Counted from the stretch's first letter, positions 41,394 through 51,267 are shown. The stretch: 64,000 nucleotides of DNA from QHCE01 sp038260095 (GCA_038260095.1 JBBSOC010000002.1:1-64000), one strand, 5' to 3'. Program-made: numbers and translations. The notes: generated from the letters alone by a model not told the origin.

Positions 41394-42500
41394 ATGACAC
41401 AACCACCAAGCGGTGGCCCAGAGCAATCCCCTTCCGGTAGCGGGGATCAAGGCCGCAGTTCAGGTCCGCCGTCCTCCGAACAGCAGCCGGCGGACGCAGG
41501 TGGCTATGGCGTTCCCGCAAATCCGTATGCCCATGATCAACCTCAAGCACCGTATTCAGCGCCCGGAGCTCCAGCGCCCAGTTACCCAGCTCCGAGTTAT
41601 CCAGCTCCGGGGGGAGTAAGCTCCGAAGGTGCAAGTGGGCCGCCTGCGCCTTACAGCGGGGCCACAGGCGGGACGATTCCTGGACCCTATGCTTCCTATC
41701 CTGGGCCGCAGAATCCCAACCTTGCCGCGGGCTACGGTTACGCGCCGGGACAGCCGCCCCAAGGCCAACAGGGCTACGGTCAGCAACCGTATGAACAGCA
41801 AGGTTACGGTCAAAACCCGTATGCACAACAGGCTTACGGCCAAAATTCTTACGGGCAGCAGCCATACGGCGCATACCCTCCAGCCAAGAAAAAAACCGGC
41901 TTGATCATAGGAATCGTGGTGGGTGTACTTGTACTACTGCTGCTCGTCGGAGGTGGCGCATTTTTGCTGCTAGGCAAGGACAAAGAGTCCAATTCCCCCG
42001 ACAAGGCATCCAAGCAGGCCGTAGAAAACTTCGTGAACGCGCTCAAAAGCAACGATCTAGATAAATCAGCCAGCTATACGTGCCAAAAGCTCAGCGCCGA
42101 TATAAAAGCTCAATCAAGTCTGCTGAACAAAAATAGTCGCTCGAGTTTGCTGGGCAAAGATACCAAGGTTGACGTCGGAGACGCCAAGAAAGTTTCCGAC
42201 ACGTCCTACGACGTTGATGTTTCGATTACACGTCAAAGCGGTCTTAAGAGAAATGCCCAAATCGAGGTAGTCAAAGAAAAAGATAAGTGGCTGGTCTGCC
42301 GCTTTAAGTCCGGCGCTTCCAGCTCGAGTGGGGCAGAAGTCCCAGAGGCTCCTGGTATCTCACCCGGCGGGGGTTACCCTGCTCTACCACCACCCAGTGG
42401 GGGCTACTCCGGGGGGAGTTACCCTGCTACTCCCCCCGGCGGGAGCTACCCGAGCGTGGCGCCGCTTTCTTCATCCGGCGGAACTGACTACCAGTACTAG
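41394..42500 (+). CDS. Single-pass membrane protein with Gln/Tyr/Gly/Pro-rich tail and DUF4878-like domain
   Basis: The 368-residue protein has three parts. Residues 1-165 are low complexity, Pro/Ser-rich and then imperfect QQGYGQNPYAQ-type repeats. Residues about 169-194 form one membrane helix (TGLIIGIVVGVLVLLLLVGG) preceded by KKK. Residues about 200-305 look like an extracytoplasmic DUF4878/NTF2-like fold with two Cys (SYTCQKL and WLVCRF) that may form a disulfide. The tail is Gly/Pro/Ser/Tyr-rich again. AAGGAG lies about 13 bases before the ATG. A remnant of a second such gene lies just upstream. The function is unknown. Confidence 0.8.
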   Translation: MTQPPSGGPEQSPSGSGDQGRSSGPPSSEQQPADAGGYGVPANPYAHDQPQAPYSAPGAPAPSYPAPSYPAPGGVSSEGASGPPAPYSGATGGTIPGPYASYPGPQNPNLAAGYGYAPGQPPQGQQGYGQQPYEQQGYGQNPYAQQAYGQNSYGQQPYGAYPPAKKKTGLIIGIVVGVLVLLLLVGGGAFLLLGKDKESNSPDKASKQAVENFVNALKSNDLDKSASYTCQKLSADIKAQSSLLNKNSRSSLLGKDTKVDVGDAKKVSDTSYDVDVSITRQSGLKRNAQIEVVKEKDKWLVCRFKSGASSSSGAEVPEAPGISPGGGYPALPPPSGGYSGGSYPATPPGGSYPSVAPLSSSGGTDYQY

Positions 42501-42550
42501 CTGGGTCAAGGGTAAGCGAAATTGGGGGCTAAGTCCCGTGACTATACGGA

Positions 42551-42886
42551 CTATTCTGGAAGACTGCTGGGCGGGAGTAGCTCATGCTGAGCACGTGCAG
42601 TTGATAGCAGATTCCACCATGATGTGACTTTAGGGCTTCGCCGCAGCAGGGAGCGCCTCTCGCGCTCAGTCATCCCACCCCACACGCCAAACTCGATTCG
42701 GTTGTCTAACGCATCGGCTAAACACTCGCTGCGAACCGGACAGCCAAGGCAAACTGCCTTTGCGCGATTTTGTGCCGAGCCTTGAACAAACAACGCGTCT
42801 GGGTCAGATGAGCGACATGCTCCCTTCGATGCCCAGTCCACAATCATGCCCACGGATTCACCGTGCGTGGCACGTGTTTTGTACAT
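42551..42886 (-). CDS. whiB4: WhiB-family iron-sulfur transcription factor (WhiB4-type)
   Basis: The 111-residue protein has the four cluster cysteines, C24 and C46-x2-C49-x5-C55, followed by the turn FGVWGGMTERERR and a basic tail. These bind a redox-sensitive [4Fe-4S] cluster and contact sigma-A or DNA. The position beside ponA2 and after the ridA genes matches WhiB4 (Rv3681c), which regulates oxidative stress responses in mycobacteria. The ATG at 42886 is preceded by a G-rich stretch. The frame could begin 39 bases earlier. Confidence 0.9.
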   Translation of the reverse strand: MYKTRATHGESVGMIVDWASKGACRSSDPDALFVQGSAQNRAKAVCLGCPVRSECLADALDNRIEFGVWGGMTERERRSLLRRSPKVTSWWNLLSTARAQHELLPPSSLPE

Positions 42887-43260
42887 TAGGTCCCCCCCGT
42901 CCCAGCGCAACCCGTAGATTTGCAACGGGAAGGCACTTCCAGGTCTCAGACGCTACAAAGAGGACATCCCAAACGGCAGCAGCCGATCGCACAGAACTTA
43001 CCTAGCCGTCTGCGGAGATCGTCATCCGAACGGAGGAAGCGATGCAGCTCAGGGCATAAATGTGGCGCCGCACACAGCGGTACGCGTTTTGCACAGTTTC
43101 AGCGACTCGTTGGCCAATCTGCGCTCGGCCTGCTATCTCGACTGCGGACGTGCACAGTGAAGTTCAGCTACGATTGCGGCGTACAGTTTTCCGCAAAGGA
43201 CTAGCTAGGACCGACTCAACAGCCTGACGGCTAGAGATCAAAGCAGAGACGAGTGACCAC
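42887..43260. other. whiB4-ponA2 divergent intergenic region
   Basis: The 374 bases between divergent whiB4 and ponA2 contain no open frame with homology. They must hold both promoters. No clear operator or RNA structure was picked out by eye. Confidence 0.5.
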
Positions 43261-45783
43261 GTGGCCGAGCAGTACGAATCAGGCACCCAGACCAAAGCGC
43301 CGCCCCCATCGTCTGGGCGCAGCCGCCCCAAACTTGACACCAGAAAATTTGGCCCACTGGTCACCCTGGCAATGTGCGGATTAATTGCCGGATTACTTGC
43401 TGCCGCAGCCGCCTTTCCCGTGGTGGGAGTGACCGGCCTCACCGCCAAGGCGGCCTCAGACGCTTTCCAAGCCTTACCCAGTAAGCTTAAATCAGCGCCG
43501 ATTCCACTGACTTCCATGCTGTACGCCGCCGATGGCTCATACATCACCTCGTTCTATGAACAGAATCGAGTGTATGTAAAATTAGCTGACGTCCCCCCAA
43601 TAATGCGTAATGCAATAATTGCCACTGAAGATCAGCGGTTCTTTCAACACGGCGCCTTCGATGGCCCAGGTGTAATTCGGGCCTTATTGGCTAACCAAAG
43701 CGCGGGAAAGATTCAACAAGGAGCTTCAACGCTCACCCAACAGCTCGTAAAAAACATCCTTCGATACACGGCTGAAAACGAAAAAGAGGATAAAGCGGCC
43801 GTCGCCGACACTCCCGCCCGTAAAGTGCGAGAGCTGCGCTATGCCATAGCACTGGAAAAGCAGCTGAAGAAAGAAGAAATCCTCGAGCGTTACCTCAACA
43901 TTGCGTACTTTGGCAACGGTGCCTACGGTGTTTACGCGGCAGCGCAGACTTACTTTTCTAAGGAGCCTAAAGATCTCACCCTCGGAGAAGCGTCACTTAT
44001 TGCTGGAACGATAAAAAACCCAACCCTATATAACCCATTAAACGAAGAAAATACTAAAGCCAAGGAACGCCGAGACTACGTATTAGATCGAATGGGAAGC
44101 CTGAATTACGCCACCCAGACTGATGTAAACGCCGCTAAAGCCGACGCGATAAAACTCAATCCGAAGACTATGCCGAGACAGTGCGAAAATGCCCAGAACC
44201 GAGAGTCTTTTGGCTTTTACTGCGGATGGTTTGTGGAATGGTTCAAGCAAAATAAAGCATTCGGTAAAACTCGACAGGAGCGCGAGACCCAGTTGCAACG
44301 GGGAGGATACCACATAACCCTAGCGCTAGATCCTAGAATTCAGGAGGCCGCAAGGAAGTCGATAGACAACCAGGTCTCCCCCAACAATCCTCAGGCGCTC
44401 GGCGAGGTTGTTGTTGAGCCTAATACTGGCCGAGTAAAAGCCATGGCGATCAACCGAACCTACAGTATAGCGCCCAATCCCGGCGGCAGAAAATACCCTA
44501 ATTCTACTATTGCGCTGCTATCTGGCACGTCCGCGTCGGCGGGATACCAAGCGGGATCGACGTTCAAGATGTTCACCATGGTCGCCGCGCTGGAAAAGGG
44601 TATACCCCTGAGCATTAGGATCCATGCGCCATACCAATATGTATCGAAATACATCGATTCGCCAGGCCCGGCTACGTGTTTACAAGGAGGCATACCTCAC
44701 TATTGTCCGAACAACGAAAATCATTTCATGACAGGCACACATACCATGTGGTCGGGTTTTGGTGAATCGGTCAACACATTTTTCGTGCAGTTGGAAGAAG
44801 ACGTCGGAGTCAAAGCCGCGGTAGATGCGGCCGAGAAGCTGGGCGTGACATTCAGGGCTGACGAGGACCTAAGAAACAAGGCACACCCCGAAAATTGGGG
44901 CTCATTCACGCTGGGCACCCCGCAGGTGAGCCCGCTGGACATGGCTAACTCCTATGCTACGTTGGCCGCTCGCGGCAAGCGCTGTGAGCCAACTCCGTTG
45001 CTGAAAATCACTGATTCAGCTGGGAAGGAGCTTCCCTATGCTCAAAGCACCTGCTCGCAAGTGATTCCACCAGAAGTGGCTGACGCGGCCAACGACGCGG
45101 CAAAATGCCCAGTCGGAGGCACCGCTACCGGCAAGTGCGTAAACTCCCAAAGCGGCGTGACCGCGAGGGACATTACTGGCGCCCTGAAGCGTCAGGTGGC
45201 TGGCAAGACCGGTACCACCGATAACGAAAAATCCGCATGGTTCATTGGATATACGCCGAATATGGCGGCCGCGGTTTTCCAGGCCAATCCGGATGAGCCC
45301 AACACCAGCGTCGGGCATACACGCAGCCCGCAAGAGGTATTCAAAAGCACTATGCCGGTCGCACTGCAAGGTCTTCCGAACGAAAACTTCACGCCGCCGG
45401 AAGCTAGCCTTGTACAAGGAGAGTCCGAAACCGTTCCTCGGGTGGTGGGCTCAGAGCTGGAAAGCGCTAAAGCGACTATCGTGCGGGCCGGTTTCACTGC
45501 GAACGTCAGTCCAGATCGAGTCGCCTCCGATGCCCCGGAAGGGCGCGTTGCCCGCACCGATCCAGACGGGGGAGAATCCGCTCCAAAGGGCTCGCCGATA
45601 ACCATTTACCTCAGCAATGGTGAGCAATCGGCGCCCACACAGGCCGCACCGTCAGACTCCGTCCAGCCGGGTGAGCCCGACATTCCTAATTTCCCCAACG
45701 ATGCTGGGGGCCCCCAGATATCACACCCACCTGGTCGTCAAGGGCGGGGTCATCATGGACCACGCTTTGGGCCAGGGAACTGA
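43261..45783 (+). CDS. ponA2: Bifunctional class A penicillin-binding protein with PASTA domain
   Basis: It polymerises glycan strands and cross-links peptides outside the membrane. The 840-residue protein has a cytoplasmic N-terminus, one membrane helix (about 38-60), a GT51 glycosyltransferase with catalytic Glu in IATEDQRFFQHGAFD and GASTLTQQLVKN, a transpeptidase with SxxK in AGSTFKMF and KTGTT, and one PASTA domain (about 720-785, VPRVVGSELESAKATIVRAG). The tail is Pro/Gly-rich. The start is GTG, weakly supported by a GA-rich stretch upstream. The downstream metallophosphatase starts 1 base after the stop, as for Rv3682-Rv3683. Confidence 0.94.
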   Translation: MAEQYESGTQTKAPPPSSGRSRPKLDTRKFGPLVTLAMCGLIAGLLAAAAAFPVVGVTGLTAKAASDAFQALPSKLKSAPIPLTSMLYAADGSYITSFYEQNRVYVKLADVPPIMRNAIIATEDQRFFQHGAFDGPGVIRALLANQSAGKIQQGASTLTQQLVKNILRYTAENEKEDKAAVADTPARKVRELRYAIALEKQLKKEEILERYLNIAYFGNGAYGVYAAAQTYFSKEPKDLTLGEASLIAGTIKNPTLYNPLNEENTKAKERRDYVLDRMGSLNYATQTDVNAAKADAIKLNPKTMPRQCENAQNRESFGFYCGWFVEWFKQNKAFGKTRQERETQLQRGGYHITLALDPRIQEAARKSIDNQVSPNNPQALGEVVVEPNTGRVKAMAINRTYSIAPNPGGRKYPNSTIALLSGTSASAGYQAGSTFKMFTMVAALEKGIPLSIRIHAPYQYVSKYIDSPGPATCLQGGIPHYCPNNENHFMTGTHTMWSGFGESVNTFFVQLEEDVGVKAAVDAAEKLGVTFRADEDLRNKAHPENWGSFTLGTPQVSPLDMANSYATLAARGKRCEPTPLLKITDSAGKELPYAQSTCSQVIPPEVADAANDAAKCPVGGTATGKCVNSQSGVTARDITGALKRQVAGKTGTTDNEKSAWFIGYTPNMAAAVFQANPDEPNTSVGHTRSPQEVFKSTMPVALQGLPNENFTPPEASLVQGESETVPRVVGSELESAKATIVRAGFTANVSPDRVASDAPEGRVARTDPDGGESAPKGSPITIYLSNGEQSAPTQAAPSDSVQPGEPDIPNFPNDAGGPQISHPPGRQGRGHHGPRFGPGN

Positions 45784-45784
45784 A

Positions 45785-46741
45785 ATGGCGATGAGGTCTC
45801 GTCGCGGCCGCGTCGCGCTGTGGTTGGCCGAAGGTCTAGTTGGTGTGGCCGCAGTGGGGACCGCGTATTACGCCACAGTGATTGAACCGCGGTCCTGGCT
45901 GCTGCGCAGACTAGACGTACCGGTGCTGCCGCCAGACAGCGAACCGTTTCGGATCCTGCACATTTCTGATTTACACATGCTCGCGCGCCAGCACGGCAAG
46001 CAGGCATGGCTCCGAGGCCTAGCTGCACTGGATCCGGATCTAGTTGTGCTGACAGGCGATAATCTAGCGTCTGAAGACGCGGTGGATAGCGTGCTACACG
46101 CGCTGTCGCCGCTAGCTGAACGCCCTGGTGCATTTGTGTTAGGTAACAGCGATTATTACGGACCCGTCCCTAAAGGGCCATGGCAGTATTCTTCTACCGC
46201 CTCCACAAGCTCGGCTGCTTTAGGCGGCCGCGGGGGCACTCCTATGCCGACTCAGGAACTCTGTAAGGCGCTGAGGTCACTAGGTTGGTCGGAGCTAACA
46301 AACCAACGCACCGTCATCGATGCGGGTGGCCGCCGAGTCGAACTATCCGGCGTAGACGATCCGAGCCTGGGGCGCGATGATTACGCCGCTGTGGCCGGCA
46401 GGATTGATGCTTCAGCTGATCTGCACATCGGGCTCACCCATTCGCCGGAACCGGATGTGGTGACGAGTTTTGTTGCAGACGGTTTCGAGTTAGTACTGGC
46501 CGGTCATACTCACGGTGGTCAGGTGCGAATTCCTGGTTATGGAGCCGTGGTCACCAGCTGCGGCATTGACCGTCAGAGGGCGCGCGGCTTGCATCGTTGG
46601 CGCGGGAACAGTTTCCTACACGTAAGTGCCGGCATTGGAACCTCACCGTATGCGCCCGTTCGATTTGGCTGCCCTCCCGAGGCGGTCATGCTGACCTTGG
46701 TGTCGGCTGCCTCGATCGTTACTAAAACGGCCCTGCAGTAG
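45785..46741 (+). CDS. Membrane-linked metallophosphoesterase (Rv3683-type)
   Basis: The 318-residue protein starts at ATG 45785, one base after the ponA2 stop, with AGGGAA just upstream inside ponA2. One hydrophobic segment (LWLAEGLVGVAAVGTAYYATVIE) is followed by a calcineurin-like domain with metal motifs ISDLHM, LTGDNL, LGNSDYY, GLTHSPEP and AGHTHGGQ. YkuE/Rv3683-type enzymes dephosphorylate lipids or cell-wall precursors at the membrane. Coupling to ponA2 suggests a role in envelope synthesis. Confidence 0.9.
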   Translation: MAMRSRRGRVALWLAEGLVGVAAVGTAYYATVIEPRSWLLRRLDVPVLPPDSEPFRILHISDLHMLARQHGKQAWLRGLAALDPDLVVLTGDNLASEDAVDSVLHALSPLAERPGAFVLGNSDYYGPVPKGPWQYSSTASTSSAALGGRGGTPMPTQELCKALRSLGWSELTNQRTVIDAGGRRVELSGVDDPSLGRDDYAAVAGRIDASADLHIGLTHSPEPDVVTSFVADGFELVLAGHTHGGQVRIPGYGAVVTSCGIDRQRARGLHRWRGNSFLHVSAGIGTSPYAPVRFGCPPEAVMLTLVSAASIVTKTALQ

Positions 46742-46885
46742 CCCCGGTTAGTTTCACCCAGCAGTTGCATCTGGGGGCCGGACTCATGGGCTAGACTCAG
46801 CGGTACTGGCAGGCAGTTGTATTGTCGGCAACACGCGCAGCGTGAGGGACGTCGAGTCCCGAACAAAGTGTGCATAACTCAACAA

Positions 46886-46959
<74 letters not shown>

Positions 46960-46965
46960 CACTGT

Positions 46966-47010
46966 GATGTCTCGGGACATGGTTCATTGATGTGTCGGGT
47001 CATGGTTCAT
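46966..47010. repeat. Two tandem 22-bp repeats resembling insertion-sequence ends
   Basis: GATGTCTCGGGACATGGTTC (from 46966) and GATGTGTCGGGTCATGGTTC (from 46989), each followed by AT, differ at two positions and are separated by one base. The first contains ATGTC/GACAT symmetry. Sequences of this type occur at the ends of IS elements in related bacteria, by memory. No transposase is adjacent, so these would be relics at the 3' side of tRNA-Pro. Confidence 0.5.
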
Positions 47011-47021
47011 AGCTTCCTGCG

Positions 47022-48596
47022 TTAGCGCGGGGGGCTATGGCTGTTTTTGGGGTTGGTCGTCGCGGGTGGGTCGTCGGTGCAACGGGTTCCGCGCGGCGGC
47101 AGGGTCCGGTCGATGAGGTATGCGACCTCCGCAGCCAGTGAGCAGGGGCTGTGAGCAGCAGCGGGGTGACCCTCACCGGCGAAGGTGAGCAGGTGGCCGT
47201 TTTCCAGAGTGGCGGCAAGGGTGACGGCGTCCTGGTATGGGGTGTCCGGGTCGCCGGTGGTGCCGACCACGAGAATTGGATCCGAGCCGTGCGCATTCCA
47301 GGGCCCGGCGTAGCGGCTGGCTCGTTTTGCCGGCCATTGCTGGCAAGCGTTAGCGTGGGAGTGGTCGTAGCCAGGTGGGCCATATGCGGCCATCGGCCCC
47401 ATCCGAGGTGCCGCAGCGGCCGAGAGCGCCAGACGGTGACGCAAGAGCGGTTTGCTGGGCGGGTAAACTCGGTCGGCGCACTCTACCGAAACGTTGGCGG
47501 CGAAGAAATCCGACTTGGAACCGATGGAGTCGACGTACGATCCGCCGCGCTGCTCCGCAGCACTCAAGTTCTTGGCGATTCCTGGCCAGCCGGATCTGCC
47601 ACCATCAAGGGCGGACATGACGCGGTAGGCCAGCGTTGCTCCGTTCGTGACCACTTTACCGTGGGCGTCACGCACTGGGTTGTTATCTAAACCCGACACC
47701 AACGTGTCGTAGGCAGCCACTGGATCGCCGTGCCCGAACGGGCAACCCGAGCTATCCGCACACCAGTGGAGGAAGCGGCGCAACGCCCCTTCTAGCGCGA
47801 CGTACTGCCCATAATCGTATTCGTACGGATTGTTGGCGTATGCCTCGGGATCGTAGGCACCGTCAAGGGCCATCACTCGAATCCGAGTGGGAAAGAGGTT
47901 GGCGTAAACGGTGCCGATGAACGTCCCGAATGATACTCCGAAGTAATTAAGCTTCCTGTCGCCGACAGCAGCTCGTAATAGATCCATATCGCGGGCGACA
48001 TACTCGGTTCCGATATAAGGCAGGAGATCACCACTGCGCTTCTGGCAGGCGGCGTTGAACCGCTCGGCGGCCCGCTGCCCGCGCTCGAAGGCTCCCGGCT
48101 GGACGCTCGCGGATACTCCCGCCCACGCCTGCTGGGTCTCCTCCGCGGTCATGCACGTGACATGCCCGCTGTCGGCGACACCTCGGGGGTCGAAGCCGAC
48201 GATATCGAAGCGGCTAGCCAACTCCGCCGGAAATTTACTGACCACGATGTTGACAAATTCGGCGGCAGAGTCGCCCGGCCCACCGGGGTTGACGAATAAC
48301 GAACCGATCCGGTGCTTGGAGTCGGTGGCGAGGTGGCGTTTGAGGTTCAACGAAAGAGAGCCTCGGCCCAGATTCCGGTAGTCGCGGGGAACCTGTGCGG
48401 TCGCGCACTGGAATCCCTTATCTCTATTAGTACAGTCCTTCCATGGCAAGGAGGGAACCTGCACACCATGCAGGCCGCCGGGAGGTGAGGCCTCCTCTGC
48501 CGCGCTCACCGGGACGGTAACTGCGGCCGACAAGAGTGCCGCGGCAAGTATTACGCCCGCTGCAGCGGTTCGGCAGTGGCCCCGGAGTCTGATCAT
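47022..48596 (-). CDS. Secreted alpha/beta hydrolase, tripeptidyl-aminopeptidase family
   Basis: The protein has a Sec signal (residues about 1-35, RTAAAGVILAAALLSAAVTVPVSAA), the oxyanion segment VNPGGPGDSAAEFV, the nucleophile GVSFGT (Ser), VVGTTGDPDTPY supplying Asp and FAGEGHPAAAHSPC supplying His, plus Cys residues for disulfides. This is the TAP-like exported peptidase/esterase family common in Streptomyces and mycobacteria. The ATG at 48596 gives 524 residues and has AGAGAGG just upstream. A GTG at 48614 is possible. It is the first gene after tRNA-Pro. Confidence 0.87.
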   Translation of the reverse strand: MIRLRGHCRTAAAGVILAAALLSAAVTVPVSAAEEASPPGGLHGVQVPSLPWKDCTNRDKGFQCATAQVPRDYRNLGRGSLSLNLKRHLATDSKHRIGSLFVNPGGPGDSAAEFVNIVVSKFPAELASRFDIVGFDPRGVADSGHVTCMTAEETQQAWAGVSASVQPGAFERGQRAAERFNAACQKRSGDLLPYIGTEYVARDMDLLRAAVGDRKLNYFGVSFGTFIGTVYANLFPTRIRVMALDGAYDPEAYANNPYEYDYGQYVALEGALRRFLHWCADSSGCPFGHGDPVAAYDTLVSGLDNNPVRDAHGKVVTNGATLAYRVMSALDGGRSGWPGIAKNLSAAEQRGGSYVDSIGSKSDFFAANVSVECADRVYPPSKPLLRHRLALSAAAAPRMGPMAAYGPPGYDHSHANACQQWPAKRASRYAGPWNAHGSDPILVVGTTGDPDTPYQDAVTLAATLENGHLLTFAGEGHPAAAHSPCSLAAEVAYLIDRTLPPRGTRCTDDPPATTNPKNSHSPPR

Positions 48597-49140
48597 GCGT
48601 GCCTCTCTCGACACTAGTCAATAGCCTTGTGCCGCATACACAGTGTTTGACCTGATTTTCAGTGGGAAGCCGACCTCTCCCTCATGCTGCGGCAAGAGCG
48701 GCTCGTGGTCGTCCCAACGTTGCGCACACCACTGCTGGTGGCACCGCACACCATTGGTAATGGAACCAATGCGCCCTCCTGACGACCTTCCCAGGAGCTA
48801 CTCCTGTCAAGGGGATGCCAAAAGAGCCCAGCACGCAAGATCATACCTGCTCATCAGGCCCTACTCCGGCAACTTTCAGGTACTGGCACAGAACTATTAT
48901 CCCGAACTTTGAAATCGGAAGGATGAGGTAGACGAGTGCCGTGGTGACCCTCTGTCGAACAGGCCGCAAGAATGTAGAGCGTAAGCGAGTCCCTGACCTG
49001 AAGGGAAATGGCCCGTCTTTAAGCACTGATGGCAGCTGAGTATAGAGAATGGGATGTCACGGTCACAACCTACGCCGCGCCTGTGGGGCAGCTGATCCTC
49101 CGCAAGAACAAATCGACGTGAAGGATGAGAGAATAGATTC
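48597..49140. other. Gene-poor stretch with possible debris
   Basis: No complete gene is seen. Near 48651-48782 the plus strand reads EADLSLMLRQERLVVVPTLR before a stop, which looks protein-like but could not be assigned. Frequent stops in all frames elsewhere suggest decayed coding sequence. Confidence 0.4.
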
Positions 49141-49682
49141 ATGTATTCAGAATTAGAGTCGGGGAGGATTTTGCGAGGCGCTTTCTCAGAGGCGGATTTC
49201 GATGATCCGGTTTCTTATTTTGGTCGCACAGGTGACGTCTTCCACGCTCTTAGCTTTGCATGGCTTTTTGGCCTAAGCTTGTAGAGTTACAGGGAGCGGT
49301 GTTCTTCGCACTGGATGGAAATGATGAGCAGGAGATCCGCAAGCGCTTATACACACCATTCGGTGATGCTCATCCTGAGTGGCCCGCTATGACTTGGCAG
49401 AATGCGGTAAACAGTTACAATAGATTCGAAGTTTCGCAGCTATTTTATGTTTGGCGTGAGCCGAGTGATCTGGTTTCTAGCGCATCGAAAGAACTGAGTC
49501 ATTTTTTGGTTCAAACGTGGCAAGCTCGGCTACGTCGAGAATATCCCGACCTTGAGGTGCCGGACGGCTGGAACGAACAACGTCGATGTAGCCGGGATGG
49601 CTCGTCGGCCTCGATCATGACCATGCGGCGCCAAACCATCGACGCCCTCACTAATCGGTTGGGCAAGATCACCACAAGTTGA
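49141..49682 (+). pseudogene. Hypothetical gene split by a frameshift at a T5 run
   Basis: An ATG at 49141 reads MYSELESGRILRGAFSEADF and VSYFGRTGDVFHALSFAW, then stops at 49282. A second frame from 49260 carries on as FWPKLVELQGAVFFALDGND to a stop at 49680. The two overlap at GCTTTTTGGCC (49263-49273), where gaining or losing a base would join them into one protein of about 180 residues. The combined protein resembles conserved hypothetical proteins of Actinobacteria. Motifs include MTWQNAVNSYNRFEVSQLF. Whether this is decay, slippage or a sequencing error cannot be decided here. Confidence 0.6.
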
Positions 49683-49717
49683 GAGCTCCACAGCAGGGCG
49701 CGGAATGGAGACAGCCA

Positions 49718-50344
49718 ATGAGCACATCGGGTGTGTGGGTTGTAGTGGCCCTGGAAGGGCAGGACGTAACCCGCCTCACATCACGGTTTCATGCCGCGCT
49801 GACAGCTCACACCAGCGACCCCGAAGTCCGGGAACGTTGGCAGCGGTGGGCGGATGCACCTGAGCTGGTGACGGGTTATCGGCCAGAATCGCCCAATTCT
49901 CTACATCAAGTGCTGGACGAGGCGTCACTGTCGTTCCTCAAGCTAGACGACATACCCATCGCGCAGGCCGGGAGCCTGATCCACGACTGCTGGAACAGCG
50001 CCTACCAACAGGTAGATCCGGCTTGCATCACGGCCCGTAAAGCCAGCCCCGTGCTGGCGCTCTTCCACGGCCTTGGCCCTGAACGCGCCGCCAAAATTCC
50101 AGGCTGGTGCGGCAATTTTCTCCTCACACCGGCCGAATGTCAGGCAGCACTTGCCGATATCGAAACCATCCTCGCGCCCTATCAACCGCAATGGTCGCAG
50201 ACGCTAGCTCGAATAAACTTCTGGCTGACCAAGGTTGGCGACGCCAACAGCGATGCCGATCAGATGACGAGCAAGGTGCTGGAATGCTGGCGTGCCGCCG
50301 CGGCCAAGGGATTAGGGTTGTGCGGCACCACTGACATGGTTTAA
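49718..50344 (+). CDS. Hypothetical protein
   Basis: Not recognised. The 208-residue protein starts at ATG 49718 with GGAG about 8 bases upstream (49706-49709). It has no membrane segment or signal and reads as a compact globular domain, with VVVALEGQDVTRLTSRFHAAL at the N-terminus and a helical C-terminus containing three Trp. It follows the frameshifted gene by 35 bases on the same strand and may share its promoter. An immunity or effector-related role is possible in this island, but nothing in the sequence shows it. Confidence 0.65.
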   Translation: MSTSGVWVVVALEGQDVTRLTSRFHAALTAHTSDPEVRERWQRWADAPELVTGYRPESPNSLHQVLDEASLSFLKLDDIPIAQAGSLIHDCWNSAYQQVDPACITARKASPVLALFHGLGPERAAKIPGWCGNFLLTPAECQAALADIETILAPYQPQWSQTLARINFWLTKVGDANSDADQMTSKVLECWRAAAAKGLGLCGTTDMV

Positions 50345-50360
50345 TCGCGGCGTTTTTCAG

Positions 50361-51254
50361 TCAGGTCAGGGCCTGGCCTCTAACCGAGAGGTTGAGGGCA
50401 GGTGCGATAGCGAGGAGCTGGCGAGGAGCGACGGATCGCCAGTAGGAGGCGTCATGAAAACCGCGGCCGTAGAACACCTGATGCGGCGCGGACAACTGGC
50501 TGGCGAGGCGTTTGGTCGCCGTGTAAAACGGGTCGTCATTGCCGCAAGCAGCAGCGACCGTCAGAGGACTGAGAGCCGATAGCCGGCTGAAGATGTTGTT
50601 GGCCTGGAAGTCCTCGGGGTTGTCAAATGCCCCCGGAGCGCTCTGACCAGAGGTTAACCACAGAGCTGGGCTCGCTGGAGCGACAGCCTTGAAGAGAGAA
50701 GGAGCGCGCTCGGCGGCCAGCAGCGCACCATAACCACCCATTGACCAGCCCATGACGGCTCGGGGCAAGTCCCCGACTTTATCCTTGACCAACGGTAGAA
50801 ATTCTTGAAGCAACATAGCCATCGCGTCGGTCCCGTCTGCGCGCCGGTGCCAATAGCTGTCATGTCCGCCATCGACGGCGGCCACTGCCAGCGGCAGACC
50901 CACGCTCGCAGCAATGTCAGGCAGTTGGAGGGTGTCGAACGCGTATCGATGATCCTCGTCTTTCCCGTGCAGGCATATTAATAACGCCTGGGGAGCGCGA
51001 CCGTGAGCGGGGGTACTAAGCGTCCAGCCGACAGGGCCTTTCATGAAGCGGCTGGTCAAACCCCCCGCGACTTCCTGGGCCCCGCTCCGTGCGACGTGAT
51101 GATCAGGACTGCTCACGAGTCCCAGCCAATGGAGCGCTCTACGTCCGAGGCCCGAGTGGTATGCGACCTCACCGGCCACGACCGCTCCGCCTGCCAACCC
51201 CGCTCCCAGGAGAACACCACGTCGCGTCAGCATGATCGAATGAATACTACGCAT
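50361..51254 (-). CDS. Exported alpha/beta hydrolase (putative esterase)
   Basis: The 297-residue protein has a signal with adjacent Arg residues (LTRRGVLLGAGLAGGAVVAG), suggesting Tat export, then the esterase core: LLICLHGKDEDHR, the nucleophile elbow GWSMGGYG (Ser), GNDDPF (Asp) and RGFHDASYWR (His). This fits the esterase D/feruloyl esterase group seen near mycolyltransferases, but the residues typical of antigen 85 are absent. An ATG at 51233 is an alternative start. It ends 16 bases from the convergent gene at 50344. Confidence 0.82.
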   Translation of the reverse strand: MRSIHSIMLTRRGVLLGAGLAGGAVVAGEVAYHSGLGRRALHWLGLVSSPDHHVARSGAQEVAGGLTSRFMKGPVGWTLSTPAHGRAPQALLICLHGKDEDHRYAFDTLQLPDIAASVGLPLAVAAVDGGHDSYWHRRADGTDAMAMLLQEFLPLVKDKVGDLPRAVMGWSMGGYGALLAAERAPSLFKAVAPASPALWLTSGQSAPGAFDNPEDFQANNIFSRLSALSPLTVAAACGNDDPFYTATKRLASQLSAPHQVFYGRGFHDASYWRSVAPRQLLAIAPALNLSVRGQALT

Positions 51255-51267
51255 CGCCAGAGCTAAA

